Origin: Trichomonas vaginalis G3 | Taxonomy: Eukaryota; Parabasalia; Trichomonadida; Trichomonadidae | Reading direction: 5' to 3' | DNA length: 64,000 nt | Assembly (NCBI RefSeq): GCF_026262505.1 | Contig: NC_067206.1 | Coordinates: 28,597,896 to 28,661,895 of the forward strand | Shown: positions 53,935-63,018 of the stretch, piece after piece | Layout: each line of letters opens with the position of its first letter | Position numbering within the stretch: the stretch's first letter is position 1 | Notes under the pieces: model-generated | Database searches by the model: none | What the model was told of the DNA's origin: nothing | What the model saw: only the letters and a program-made list of their open reading frames with translations | Translations under genes and position numbers: made by a program

Positions 53935-54598
53935 TTACTCACAATATTTTTGTACAAAACGACCCCAAACTTTTAACTTCTTTTCTGCAGCTTCAAATGC
54001 TATCTTAGCGAGTTCATATTCTCTAAATTCTCTCTTTAAATCTTCTTGTTCCCATTGGACTAGTTCGTATGGAGAATCTCTATAACCATAATATATCTCA
54101 CGTTCATGTTCTAATTGTTTTTCACACATTTTTTCAACTTCTTCTTCGAACAAAGGTTTAGCATTCTCCACTGTATCTTTCGAGTTCTTCTTCATCTAAC
54201 TTCTCATGAACTTTCTTGTCTATGGAGTCCATAATATCTTTGACATAAATGCATACTTTACAGAGCACCATTCAGCAACAAAATGAACGAGGTCAGCATG
54301 TATGTAAATACCTTTGAATTCATTCATAACGCCCTTAGTAAGCTCATAAAATGCTTGTTTTGAGGTTGAGCCACTTTTGCTCGACCGTATTCTTTCAACC
54401 AAAACTCAAGATTTCCTGCATTTTAGCACTATTGAGAAATCTGTTTAAATGGTTTAACTTTCCTGCTTCTCTCGCCATCTTTGTTGCATTAATGTAACCA
54501 TCCTTGTCTCTACGTAAGACTTCAATACCATTATAAGTGCCTTTTGTGAATGTTTCGCCATTAGATTTGTTCGTGAATGTTTTTGCTTCGACTGACAT
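53935..54598 (-). pseudogene. Element 4: KilA-N protein gene
   Basis: From the ATG at 54596-54598: MSVEAKTFTNKSNGETFTKG, then GIEVLRRDKDGYINATKMAR and LNRFLNSAKMQEIL (KilA-N domain), AFYELTKGVMNEFKGIYIHA, and a Glu-rich coiled tail (EREIYYGYRDSPYELVQWE). KilA-N binds DNA in phages and large viruses. Broken about three times. Bounded by module copies 6 and 7. Confidence 0.7.
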
Positions 54599-54709
54599 TT
54601 CTGTTCTTACATACAAAATGAAAAAATAAAAAAAATAAAACTAACTTTATTTTTGGTCTTTTGTGAAAATTCACGAAAATTCAAGAGGTGAAAAAACAGG
54701 TGAGAAAAC

Positions 54710-54725
54710 AGGTGAAATCTCACCT
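54710..54725. repeat. Palindromic module, copy 7 (variant)
   Basis: AGGTGAAATCTCACCT, one base off the palindrome, upstream of the KilA-N start and downstream of the integrase end. Confidence 0.85.
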
Positions 54726-54772
54726 CTTCACCTATAATATATTTTTGTCTGATTTACATCCAACGAAAAAGT

Positions 54773-55853
54773 TTAGAAGAATTTTCTTATTCTTTCTGGC
54801 ATGTTTTTATCTTTCCAGTACTCCCGCTCTAATGGTCCCAGATGAGTTGGTTTAGATTCTCTCAAGTTCTTAGATGGTATAACATCTTCAACGCCTCCTT
54901 CATATCTTACTTTATAAGTGTCATCGTTTATGTTGTAGTCAAGTATTTCAATAACCACTCCTCGCTTTGCTTCGTCAATGGTTTCAGCAAGTTTGCCATT
55001 ACTACTTTCGACTAATTTATGACGAGGGTAAAATGCTATGGAGTCGTCAGCAGCTTTTATAAGATATCCATTACCTTGCGTAGAGTCTACGATATAATAA
55101 TTTCGACTTAACCTTAAACGTTTCTTTGTCAACGGTTTGTCGTCAAGAACTACACGAACTTTTGTTCCAGGAATGAGAGTAAATTGTGTTGAATTTCTGA
55201 TATTTTGTGTTTGACTTCGTTTCTTTTGTATATACTTTTCTTCTTGTTGTTTGTGTCATTGAATTTGGTGTATGTCCTGTTGTAGAATGTGTTGAGGAAT
55301 TGTAAACTTCGATGAAATGTTTCATTGTTTCTTCGGTAAAGTCTCGCTCTTGATTTAAATCTCTGAGAGTTTATGAAGCGGTTAATGATACCGAGTATGT
55401 TATGGTTATGGTCTTCAGTAGTGTAGTGAGTTATGTTATGCTTAATGAGAAATTCTGTGATTTCGTTGCTGAGGTATGCACCGTCTTGGTCTGATGTTAA
55501 AGTACTTGGGTATGTTCTGCTACAAACTTTTGTAAAACTCTTAACACTTCATGAGTTCCTTTATTTTCATTATATGCAATGCTTTGCGAGTGTTAACATT
55601 AATGAAGATGAGGAATGGTTTATGTCCTCCTTTTCTGCTTTGAATGAGAGTGTCAAATTGGTATGCGTCAGGAGTGTTGGAGTAAATTGGTAAAAAGTAG
55701 TCGTAAGGGTTTATTTTTTGTTTGATGTACAACATTTTTGTCAAAGAACCTTTTCACTTCAGCTCTGTTAGTAAATCCCGAACTCTTTGCAGCTTCATTG
55801 AACTTCTTAAATGACCTCCATGGATGTTGTTCGAATACTTCTTTCAAGCTCAT
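54773..55853 (-). pseudogene. Element 4: integrase, second type
   Basis: Minus-strand stretches MSLKEVFEQHPWRSFKKFNE, a core part (PDAYQFDTLIQSRKGGHKPF, LIFINVNTRKALHIM), VYNSSTHSTTGHTPNSM, and a C-terminal SH3/chromo-like part (YKVRYEGGVEDVIPSKNLRE). This is the integrase order but quite unlike the element 1 protein. Broken about four times. Confidence 0.65.
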
Positions 55854-55872
55854 TTATGTAAAGTTAAAGATT

Positions 55873-58578
55873 TTAACCAACTCGTATCCAAGCGTGCATT
55901 GTTATATAAGGAGGCATATAATCTTTTCCATTACCTGCTGGGTCTGTAATACCAGCTACAACATGTGTATGATTTCCTGCAGTTCCACAGAAAATACCTG
56001 TGCTAATCTACTGGGGTCAGTTGAAATATCATATCTATGCATTCCCTGTCTATCCGAACCCGCTGCAAGATTTGTATAACCTCTTTTTGTTATTGAATGT
56101 GAATGGTTTCCTTCCACAGATGTTCTTCCACTGAACCTATGCATATGTGAAGGAAGGTTTTCAATACCTATTTTCTTTGAACCTCCCATCTTCATTGACT
56201 GCGTATTAGTGTAGAATGGAAAACTGTCAACTATTTCATACCATCTACCACAAATAAAGTGTTTGGATTTATTGGATTCATAGACGTATAAACAGCTCCT
56301 ATAGGATATATTAAATCATATATGCTCATAACTCTATAAACATATTCTAAAGAACTTATGTCATTAAATACCATTTGGAATGTATCTCCCGGATGAAATG
56401 TTGCATTTGTTCCACTTTTATAATGTAATGTTAGTTCAATAGAATTATCCAAGAAAAATTCAAAAGTATCTGGTTGAAGACCTCTAACAAATTCAAATGG
56501 AGTTGCTGGTTCACCATTTATAATTTCTGTTGTAAATGTCATTGTATCTGGTTTCGAAAATTTCTTTGTTAGTTCTGCATCCACATAAGTTTTATCTGCT
56601 TTCTTATCTAACATTGCTGGTAGTTCATATGCTTCAAAGTTTCTGGCATGACTTCGATATTCCTGCAACTCTTATCTAAATTGTTAAGAGTATCTTTTTA
56701 CGCTTGTACTCGGATTCTCTAATGGTGCACTTGAACCAAGGTCAAAGTTCAATATTATGTCGTCTGCTCTAACAGTAGTGAAGGATTTATGTGTATGGTT
56801 TTGTCGGCTTTACTGTCTAAAGAAGTTGAAGTTCATTTATATCGGAGATGTTGTGTTTATGAGATTTCAAAACTTTGTTCGTTGCGTCAAGTTCTGTTTT
56901 GTCAGCTTTACTTTTAATAGCATCTTCAAAAGTTATTTTTGACTTAACTCTCAAAGTAAATCTTGGTTCAACTAATACACCGTTAACAAAGAAGTATGAA
57001 GCATAAATTTCAGCGTTATAACCAAATGATTGTGGTGCTATACCTGTGTCATACTGTACAGTACAGTGTATGTCATAACCTTTAGCACGAATGAATTTAT
57101 ATCTTCTTTCATTAACATTTTTCGTATTCACTTTTTCACCCTGTGTTAAATATCCATGATAGTCCGTTATAATCTGTTCATCAGAACTTATATAATGAAC
57201 ATGGTTTTTGTCTGCTTTATTGTCTAAAGAAGTTTGAAGTTCATTTATATCGGAGATATTGTGTTTATGAGATTTCAAAACTTTGTTCGTTGCGTCAAGT
57301 TCATTTTTGTCCGCTTTACTATTTAATGTAGCTTGAAGTTCATTTATATCGGAGATATTGTGTTTATGTTCTTTATCTGCTTTTTCGGCTAATTTCTCTT
57401 CTATCTCATTTATTTCAAGTTCATGCCTACCACCACCTCCCGAAGAAGTATTTTTCTTCAGCTCTTGAAGAACGTCCACTTCGCCATCTTTGGTGTCAAT
57501 AATGAGACTTTGAGTTAAAACCTTTCCTGTCTTAATGGATGTTTGTAAAACTTCTTCTTCACCGTGTTCGGGGTCATGGTCGTCATCATATCTTGTGAAA
57601 TCAGAGATGTTGTCATACATTAAACATATCTGTCTCAAAAGTTCTGCTATTTGAAACTGGAACGAAAGATATACAGAACTTTCATCATCTCCTAAAGTCA
57701 AGTCTGCTTTCTTAAGTATTTCTTGAATGTATGCAATGAGAACAGAGTACCTTGGAAAATATTCGAACAATATTTCATTAGCTGTTGGTTTTGGTGGTTC
57801 TTTTGGAGTTTCTGTTGTTTCAGTTCCTTCTGTAGGTTCTGTTGGAGTTTCTGCATCTCTTGACTTCAATGCTCTTGCTCTCAAAGACCTAAATGTTAGA
57901 GCACCAGGTTTTACAAAGGACTTTATAAATGCTTTAATAGTTCCTGGTAAGTTATTGTTAGCATTAAGTAAGTTCCTTATGCTTCCATCATGTACGTCCA
58001 TAGCACTATGTAAAAAATCTATACTTTTCTTGTAGTCAGCAATAGACTGACTGTGATTTTTTAAAGATTTGTCAATACCTTTAAGCCAATCTTCATGCAT
58101 GTCTGATACTGAGCCAAGAATATCATTTGCTTCCTTTAGTGTATTTTGTGCTTGTCGTAAAGTATCCAATCCCGTACGTGCATTGTTTGCTATACGTCTT
58201 ACAGTATCTATTTGACTCCTTGTTTCTTGCATCCAACCAGATAAAGTTTAATAGTATCCGAACCATTTGAAATGAAGTTCAAAGCATTTTTAACGTCATT
58301 TAAAACTTCTTCACCAAGTACCGCCCATATCTTTCCGATTTGGTATTGAAGAACTCCATATGAAGCAGCTGTTAAACCAGTATTTATAAGGTCCCATATC
58401 CATGATTTAGCAGTTTTTCCATCCTTTCCATCCTTTCCATCCAAACCGTTTTCGCCTTGAGGTCCTTGTATTCCTTGTATTCCTTGTATTCCTTGAGGTC
58501 CTTGTATTCCTTGTGTCCGGTGTCACCCTTCTCTCCTTTCAGTTCATCTTTATGTTCGTTATAATATTCTAATGTCAT
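55873..58578 (-). pseudogene. Element 4: long tail-fibre-like gene with collagen-like tract
   Basis: Reading from 58578: a Gly-X-Y collagen-like tract at about 58400-58540 (GLDGKDGKDGKT), a hydrophobic stretch, a coiled region (AQNTLKEANDILGSVSDMHE), a Thr/Pro linker (TPTEPTEGTETTETPKEPPK), a globular piece, fibre repeats (NISDINELQATLNSKADKNE), and near 55873-56350 a collar-type end (LIYPIGAVYTSMNPINPNTL, LPSHMHRF, GNHSHSI). Its largest open stretch is 471 residues (56817-58232). Broken about four times. Collagen tract plus HxH fibre repeats plus collar domain is a phage-fibre plan; the job was probably host-cell attachment. Confidence 0.7.
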
Positions 58579-58951
58579 AAGGTGTACATCATTACTGCTA
58601 CAGCAACGCCGAGAATTTGTTTCTCATTCATGACTAAATTCTTTAGGCATTTAATGTTGTCGTCAAATCGAAAGCTCTTTAACAATTCAATGAGAACATT
58701 TAATACTTTCACTAATGAGGCATCTACTGTAGAATTTATATATTGCACCGTTCCATCATTTATAATAGGAACTTTGCTTGTTGTAATGAATGGGTCATAA
58801 GTGTTAAAAGTATCGAAATCAATGACTTTTTTAGTTTTTCCATCGTCAATGACTAAATCATTGCCTTCAATGGTTAAAGTTGAGTTTTCGTTTACTAGTT
58901 CATTGCTCTTCTTGCTTCATTTGTTTCATACGCATATGCAGCAATAGTCAT
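58575..58951 (-). pseudogene. Element 4: small gene ahead of the fibre gene
   Basis: Starts MTIAAYAYETNEARRAMN and reads FDTFNTYDPFITTSKVPIIN and MNEKQILGVAVAVMMYTL toward the end; the last ~18 residues are hydrophobic. Its TGA overlaps the ATG of the fibre gene (ATGA at 58575-58578). Broken about once. Unknown; perhaps a fibre-associated or anchor protein. Confidence 0.5.
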
Positions 58952-58968
58952 ATTTTAATGAGAATAAA
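58952..58968. promoter_or_regulatory. 17-bp bidirectional mini-promoter
   Basis: ATTTTAATGAGAATAAA separates the divergent ATGs at 58951 (-) and 58969 (+). Confidence 0.6.
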
Positions 58969-59699
58969 ATGTTGTTCTATTTGCAAAGTACAGACCCAAA
59001 CGAATACGGGACAGTAAAGCTTCAAACAAACTTAGGTCTACAGAATGAAGCACTTGCTTTCAGAGTTGTTGACTTCAATACTATCGCAACTTTTGTCATA
59101 ACAGATGAAACAGATTTCATGGAGTTTGAAATAGATGGAAAGAAGCATGAAATAAGATTTCACAATAATGTAGAATATAAGATGGAAACATTAGCTGGAG
59201 TGTTAAATGCGCTCATAAATACTACAATAAACAAGGAGAACGAAGAAAACTTAATGAATGTTAAACTTATTGCAGGAGTTTTGAAGTTCAGTTATGCGAA
59301 GGAGTTTAAGATAACACGAATGAGTCATAGAGTTCAATTGCTTCTGGGAGCATACCATATGACATTTCCTTTGAAAAGTTTTGACAAAACGATTGAGATG
59401 AAATCTGTTCCATACGTATGTTATGGTAATTGTTTGTACATTGAGTCTAAAATAGCTAATGTCACAGGCATTTCAGGAGTTAATAGTAAAGGTTCAGTAG
59501 AATATAAGTCTTTCTGTTATGAAGTAAATTCAATGTTCATTCCAAACGTTCCTGTCATAGCAACTCATTTAGGTAAATGGGTTCGCATTAGTCCTCATAA
59601 TTTGAAAGACATGCAATTCAGACTTGTTGACTTTCAGGCGAGCCTGTAGAACTGAAGGCACCAGTGCGAATGACTGTTGAAGTTGACTTTTAGAAAATA
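58969..59699 (+). pseudogene. Element 4: penton-like minor capsid protein
   Basis: The open stretch 58969-59649 (226 residues) is strand-rich: FVITDETDFMEFEIDGKKHE, FKITRMSHRVQLLLGAYHMT, CYEVNSMFIPNVPVIATH and WVRISPHNLKDMQFRLVDFQ. The last part is the typical closing strand of Polinton/adenovirus-type penton and minor jelly-roll proteins. Broken about once near its end. Compared with element 1 (22509-23306) it is more conserved in pattern, and the two support each other. Confidence 0.55.
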
Positions 59700-59703
59700 T
59701 TAA

Positions 59704-59973
59704 ATGCAACAGCTTACAAGAGAACTCAGAGCTAAAAATATAAAGTATGAATGTTATGTATTAGGTCATGAACTTTGGTTGTTGCTGTTTGATGAAACAA
59801 ATGAGTTAGTTATGTCAGTCAAGAGAACAGAAAAAGGCGTCAAAGGCGCCGAGCGCAAAGCGCTATATTGTGTTAGTGAAAACTGCACCAAGTCAATAAG
59901 ATTAGGTTTGCATTATGAAGATGAGTTCGATACTGTTGAAGAAGTTTTGGACAGATATTACAAATTGCTTTAA
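59704..59973 (+). CDS. Element 4: unknown 89-residue protein
   Basis: Whole open frame MQQLTRELRAKNIKYECYVL with a compact alpha/beta look (LWLLLFDETNELVMSVK). A GC-rich mini-palindrome AGCGCAAAGCGCT lies inside the coding text (59857-59869). Its stop overlaps the stop of the next, convergent gene on TTAA. No family recognised. Confidence 0.6.
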   Translation: MQQLTRELRAKNIKYECYVLGHELWLLLFDETNELVMSVKRTEKGVKGAERKALYCVSENCTKSIRLGLHYEDEFDTVEEVLDRYYKLL

Positions 59974-60584
59974 TTTACTAAAACATATTTCAAGCAAAGT
60001 TTATATTCTGTTGAAAGTTTTGTATACTCGTTCGAATATTTATACTTAAACTCAACTCCTGTAGTTCCTGGTGTTTCAATGATGCGGATGTTACCTATTT
60101 TCATGAATGGTGGCGTTTGACCACAGCATTCGATTTCAGGGTCGAGATAGTCAATGACACATTGTTTCCCTGTTATTCGTGAGATAACATTTTCAAGGTC
60201 CTCCTTTGTTAGAATTATTTGGTTCTTACTTATAAGATTTGTCAAAAGCTTCTTATCGTCTTTGAGTAAAATAGTTTGATATAACTGAAGAAGGTAATGG
60301 TCTACGTTATCTGAAGGATTTGTTTGAACATTTGTGTAAGGGTTGTCGTTGGCTTCTCTTGAAAGAATTTGGTCCAGTGGTGGATACTCTAACTTAACAT
60401 CTGATGTAGCGTTAGCGTTTGAAGCTGAGTTTAAATTCACGGATTTCAGTTCTGGTTCTTTTTCTTTCAAACACTCCGAACTATAGTTCTTTATGACAAT
60501 ATTGTTTGTCGTTCGTGAGTCAACATTTGATGTTGGTTCAATTGGAACATTAACGGCACCAGCTAAGATGGATTTGCTTCTCAT
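59970..60584 (-). CDS. Element 4: unknown 204-residue protein
   Basis: Whole open frame. The N-terminal half is polar and low in complexity (SASNANATSDVKLEYPPLDQ); the C-terminal half looks folded (LTKEDLENVISRITGKQCVI, IGNIRIIETPGTTGVEFKYK). It converges on the 89-residue gene and diverges from the next one across 25 bp. No family recognised. Confidence 0.6.
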   Translation of the reverse strand: MRSKSILAGAVNVPIEPTSNVDSRTTNNIVIKNYSSECLKEKEPELKSVNLNSASNANATSDVKLEYPPLDQILSREANDNPYTNVQTNPSDNVDHYLLQLYQTILLKDDKKLLTNLISKNQIILTKEDLENVISRITGKQCVIDYLDPEIECCGQTPPFMKIGNIRIIETPGTTGVEFKYKYSNEYTKLSTEYKLCLKYVLVN

Positions 60585-60609
60585 TTCATATAGAATAAAA
60601 ACCTTTTAT
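60585..60609. promoter_or_regulatory. 25-bp divergent promoter
   Basis: TTCATATAGAATAAAAACCT + TTTAT. Read leftward it gives TTTTTATTCTATATGAA-ATG, the best example of the element-type box. Confidence 0.6.
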
Positions 60610-61011
60610 ATGTATGAAATGAACAATATACTCGACAAGGGTTTGAATGTAAAGCTAACGAATGAAAATATTGTTGAATTCACTGAGACAGGTGCTGTGT
60701 ATAAAGATGTAGAACTACTGAACAAAAGAGCTAAGGGAAGAAGCAGGAACATGAACAAAGGGTGGAAGCCTATAAAAATTTATGTCAATGATGGCTCAGG
60801 AGGTTCAAACATAAAGTATGCAGAAAGTTATAGAGTTTATGCGCTAAAAGGTGAAAAGCCTTCATTTAAGAACAGCTATTCTAACGCATATCCTCAAAAG
60901 TTAACGGATGGGGAAGTGGATGATATGAATGACAGCAAAAATATTAACAGAAATGGCGACAGAGATGCATGGAATTTGTTTACCATCAGTCAATTGAAGG
61001 TTAAACTTTAA
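60610..61011 (+). CDS. Element 4: unknown 133-residue protein
   Basis: Start at 60610 (MYEMNNILDKGLNVKLTNEN) or three codons later at 60619; the frame is open upstream, but that would run into the divergent gene. The middle is basic (LLNKRAKGRSRNMNKGWKPI) and Gly/Ser-rich, the end polar (SQLKVKL). It overlaps the ATPase gene by 4 bp at the stops. Function unknown. Confidence 0.55.
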   Translation: MYEMNNILDKGLNVKLTNENIVEFTETGAVYKDVELLNKRAKGRSRNMNKGWKPIKIYVNDGSGGSNIKYAESYRVYALKGEKPSFKNSYSNAYPQKLTDGEVDDMNDSKNINRNGDRDAWNLFTISQLKVKL

Positions 61012-61895
61012 AACAATGTTGGTCGTTCCCATGGAATATTTTTGACTTTAATGGTATTAGTCATGATATGAATCTCAAGGTATGAACGAGGAGAGATGAG
61101 AGACTTATATGCTTCCCAAATTTCTTCAAAAGGTAATGTTATACCTGACTGTTTCCAAATGAGTTCAATATCATAACGTGAGAAACCTTGAAAGATAACG
61201 AAGTCAGTTATGAGACGTTTTATGTTTAAAGCTAAAAACCTCCATGTTTGCATAAGTATTGCTACAGTTAAGTGGTAATGTCTGACTTTAGTAATGATGT
61301 TAGCTAATGGTGAGTCAGGCTTTGACACTAAACCTTTTCCGGCGAAGTCGTCGCAAACGAGCAGAGTGTTTGAAGGATACTTTTTGAAGGGGTATTTTGA
61401 AAGTTTTGATAGAATGTAGTTTGTAAGTCGTTTCATATCGTAAACTCCTGAGTACTGACGTAAGTGGTGTTTGTCAATAATTCTTTCCATCTCCTCAGAA
61501 GTCTTTTGCATTCCTGACTGTATAAATTCAACGATGGCATAATATTTCCTCTTACGTCGAATGTAACGTTGAAGAAATTCAATGAGTTCACTGTCTGGAA
61601 CTTTAACGACAGAGGCTTGAACTTTTGACATAAATGTTTTCGCTGTTGAGTCCATAGAGTCTGAAGTTGCTGATATAATGATTTGGTCATAATATGAGTC
61701 ATTTCCTAAACGTTCTGTTATGAGTATATGACGAATTAAATTAAATGTCTTACCTGAACCCATCTTTCCACAATAGAAATAAACGCCATTTGAACAGAAC
61801 TCATAGTCCTTACTGAAAGGAAGAATGAGAGAAGAGTTAAGTTTGTCTGTAGTTTCATTCATGTCTTCATCTACGTCATGTATTAAATGCTTCAT
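61008..61895 (-). CDS. Element 4: A32-type genome-packaging ATPase
   Basis: A whole 295-residue frame. Walker A YCGKMGSGKTFNLI (about residues 42-50), Walker B NTLLVCDDFAGKG (about 188-195) and the HLTVAILMQTWRFLAL sensor region give the A32/FtsK-HerA order of DNA-packaging motors. It is transcribed opposite to the penton-like gene. Against element 1 only the motif regions and the RYxxRKxKYxAIxEFI-like middle are clearly alike, so the two elements carry long-separated versions. Confidence 0.85.
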   Translation of the reverse strand: MKHLIHDVDEDMNETTDKLNSSLILPFSKDYEFCSNGVYFYCGKMGSGKTFNLIRHILITERLGNDSYYDQIIISATSDSMDSTAKTFMSKVQASVVKVPDSELIEFLQRYIRRKRKYYAIVEFIQSGMQKTSEEMERIIDKHHLRQYSGVYDMKRLTNYILSKLSKYPFKKYPSNTLLVCDDFAGKGLVSKPDSPLANIITKVRHYHLTVAILMQTWRFLALNIKRLITDFVIFQGFSRYDIELIWKQSGITLPFEEIWEAYKSLISPRSYLEIHIMTNTIKVKNIPWERPTLF

Positions 61896-61911
61896 TTTAT
61901 CTCCATTAAAA
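61896..61911. promoter_or_regulatory. 16-bp bidirectional mini-promoter
   Basis: TTTATCTCCATTAAAA separates the ATPase ATG (-) from the ATG at 61912 (+). Confidence 0.6.
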
Positions 61912-62793
61912 ATGCAAGTCAGAAATATTCAGAACATAGCACCGAGTCTAACTGACAAGAGTATAAAGATATACTATGAACATGTTATGATGAAACCAAC
62001 CAAAATTCAAGAAAGTCAGTATACTTATGAATATCCAAGACACTGGGTAGAGTATGTAGGAGGTGAGAAAGCTATTGAAATAAGACAGGTTCGAAGTATT
62101 CCAGCAGGAAGAACAATATTATTGAAGAACTTTAATGTTTTGAGGTATAATGATGAGACAAAGAAGCAAGATAGTTTTCCTATTGCTGTGTATGTGAACC
62201 TAGACACAGGAGATGACATGAAAGTTTTAATACAAAGCTTCAAACGGGTAGTGAGAGAACAACTGACTGCGGAAGGACACCCATTACCTTCAGAAGTTAG
62301 CATAGCATATAATTTTGAAACAAACTCAATAGATTTTAAAGTCGTCTCTGCAAAGAAGTCAGGTTTTACATTTAATGAAGCAGATGTATATTCGAATGAA
62401 AACTTCAAAGCTATTGCATGGTTAGATAATGACGATTGCTTTAAGAAAATATTTAAATTCAGTGACTCAAAGATGTCAATAGATGACCTTCGTGGAATGT
62501 TACCATCGACGTTTACAGTTGAAGGTTCAGCAGGATTGCTTACAAGATTGTCAATTGGTGGTATTTGGTCTCGTGAGAACATTGTTATAAAATCCAGTAT
62601 AAGTGAATTTGCTGAAGAATCTATATTATGTCTTTCAAACTATATGTATTCGCCGCCGAAGCATTATAGTATAACAAACTTTGTCAGTAAGTTTAATATA
62701 AGACTTGTCGAACCTTCTTCAATGAAAGATGTTGTGCTACCTAAAGATGGAAAGGATGGACTCATTATTGAAATGATTTTAATAGCATATTAA
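61912..62793 (+). CDS. Element 4: RFDYP-like family protein, 293 residues
   Basis: The longest whole member of the family seen at 31786 and 36426. The ATG at 61912 (MQVRNIQNIAPSLTDKSIKI) is used because the upstream frame overlaps the ATPase start. It has TYEYPRHWVEYVGGEKAIEI in place of YRFDYPxRWL, then strand-rich text (LKNFNVLRYNDETKKQDSFP, FPIAVYVNLDTGDDMKVLI) and a C-terminal region ending DGLIIEMILIAY. Its stop directly touches the next ATG. Probably a virion protein; not recognised further. Confidence 0.6.
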   Translation: MQVRNIQNIAPSLTDKSIKIYYEHVMMKPTKIQESQYTYEYPRHWVEYVGGEKAIEIRQVRSIPAGRTILLKNFNVLRYNDETKKQDSFPIAVYVNLDTGDDMKVLIQSFKRVVREQLTAEGHPLPSEVSIAYNFETNSIDFKVVSAKKSGFTFNEADVYSNENFKAIAWLDNDDCFKKIFKFSDSKMSIDDLRGMLPSTFTVEGSAGLLTRLSIGGIWSRENIVIKSSISEFAEESILCLSNYMYSPPKHYSITNFVSKFNIRLVEPSSMKDVVLPKDGKDGLIIEMILIAY

Positions 62794-63018
62794 ATGAGCT
62801 TGTTTTTAAAGGTCATTCATGATGAAATAACTGTTGTAGAAGATGTTAGCAATTGTTCAGACATTTTATTGAGAATAGATGATATAAGAAATAAGTTAGA
62901 TAGACCGCAAAGCGGTGAGGGCGAAGCCCGTGAGAATGTTTATGTTTCATTGACTTTCTCCAGTAAAGAGAACTTTTATGAGATAATATTGAAGAGAGAT
63001 GATTTTAATATGGTGTAA
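62794..63018 (+). CDS. Element 4: unknown 74-residue protein
   Basis: MSLFLKVIHDEITVVEDVSN onward; begins at the base after the previous stop and ends at the base before the next ATG. Two GC-rich mini-palindromes (ACCGCAAAGCGGT and GGGCGAAGCCC, 62903-62931) lie in frame and encode the odd stretch RPQSGEGEAREN. Function unknown. Confidence 0.55.
   Translation: MSLFLKVIHDEITVVEDVSNCSDILLRIDDIRNKLDRPQSGEGEARENVYVSLTFSSKENFYEIILKRDDFNMV

Noticed and set aside
62025-62582. 185-residue minus-strand frame
   Set aside because: It is the shadow of the plus-strand RFDYP-like gene, which has start box and neighbours in order.
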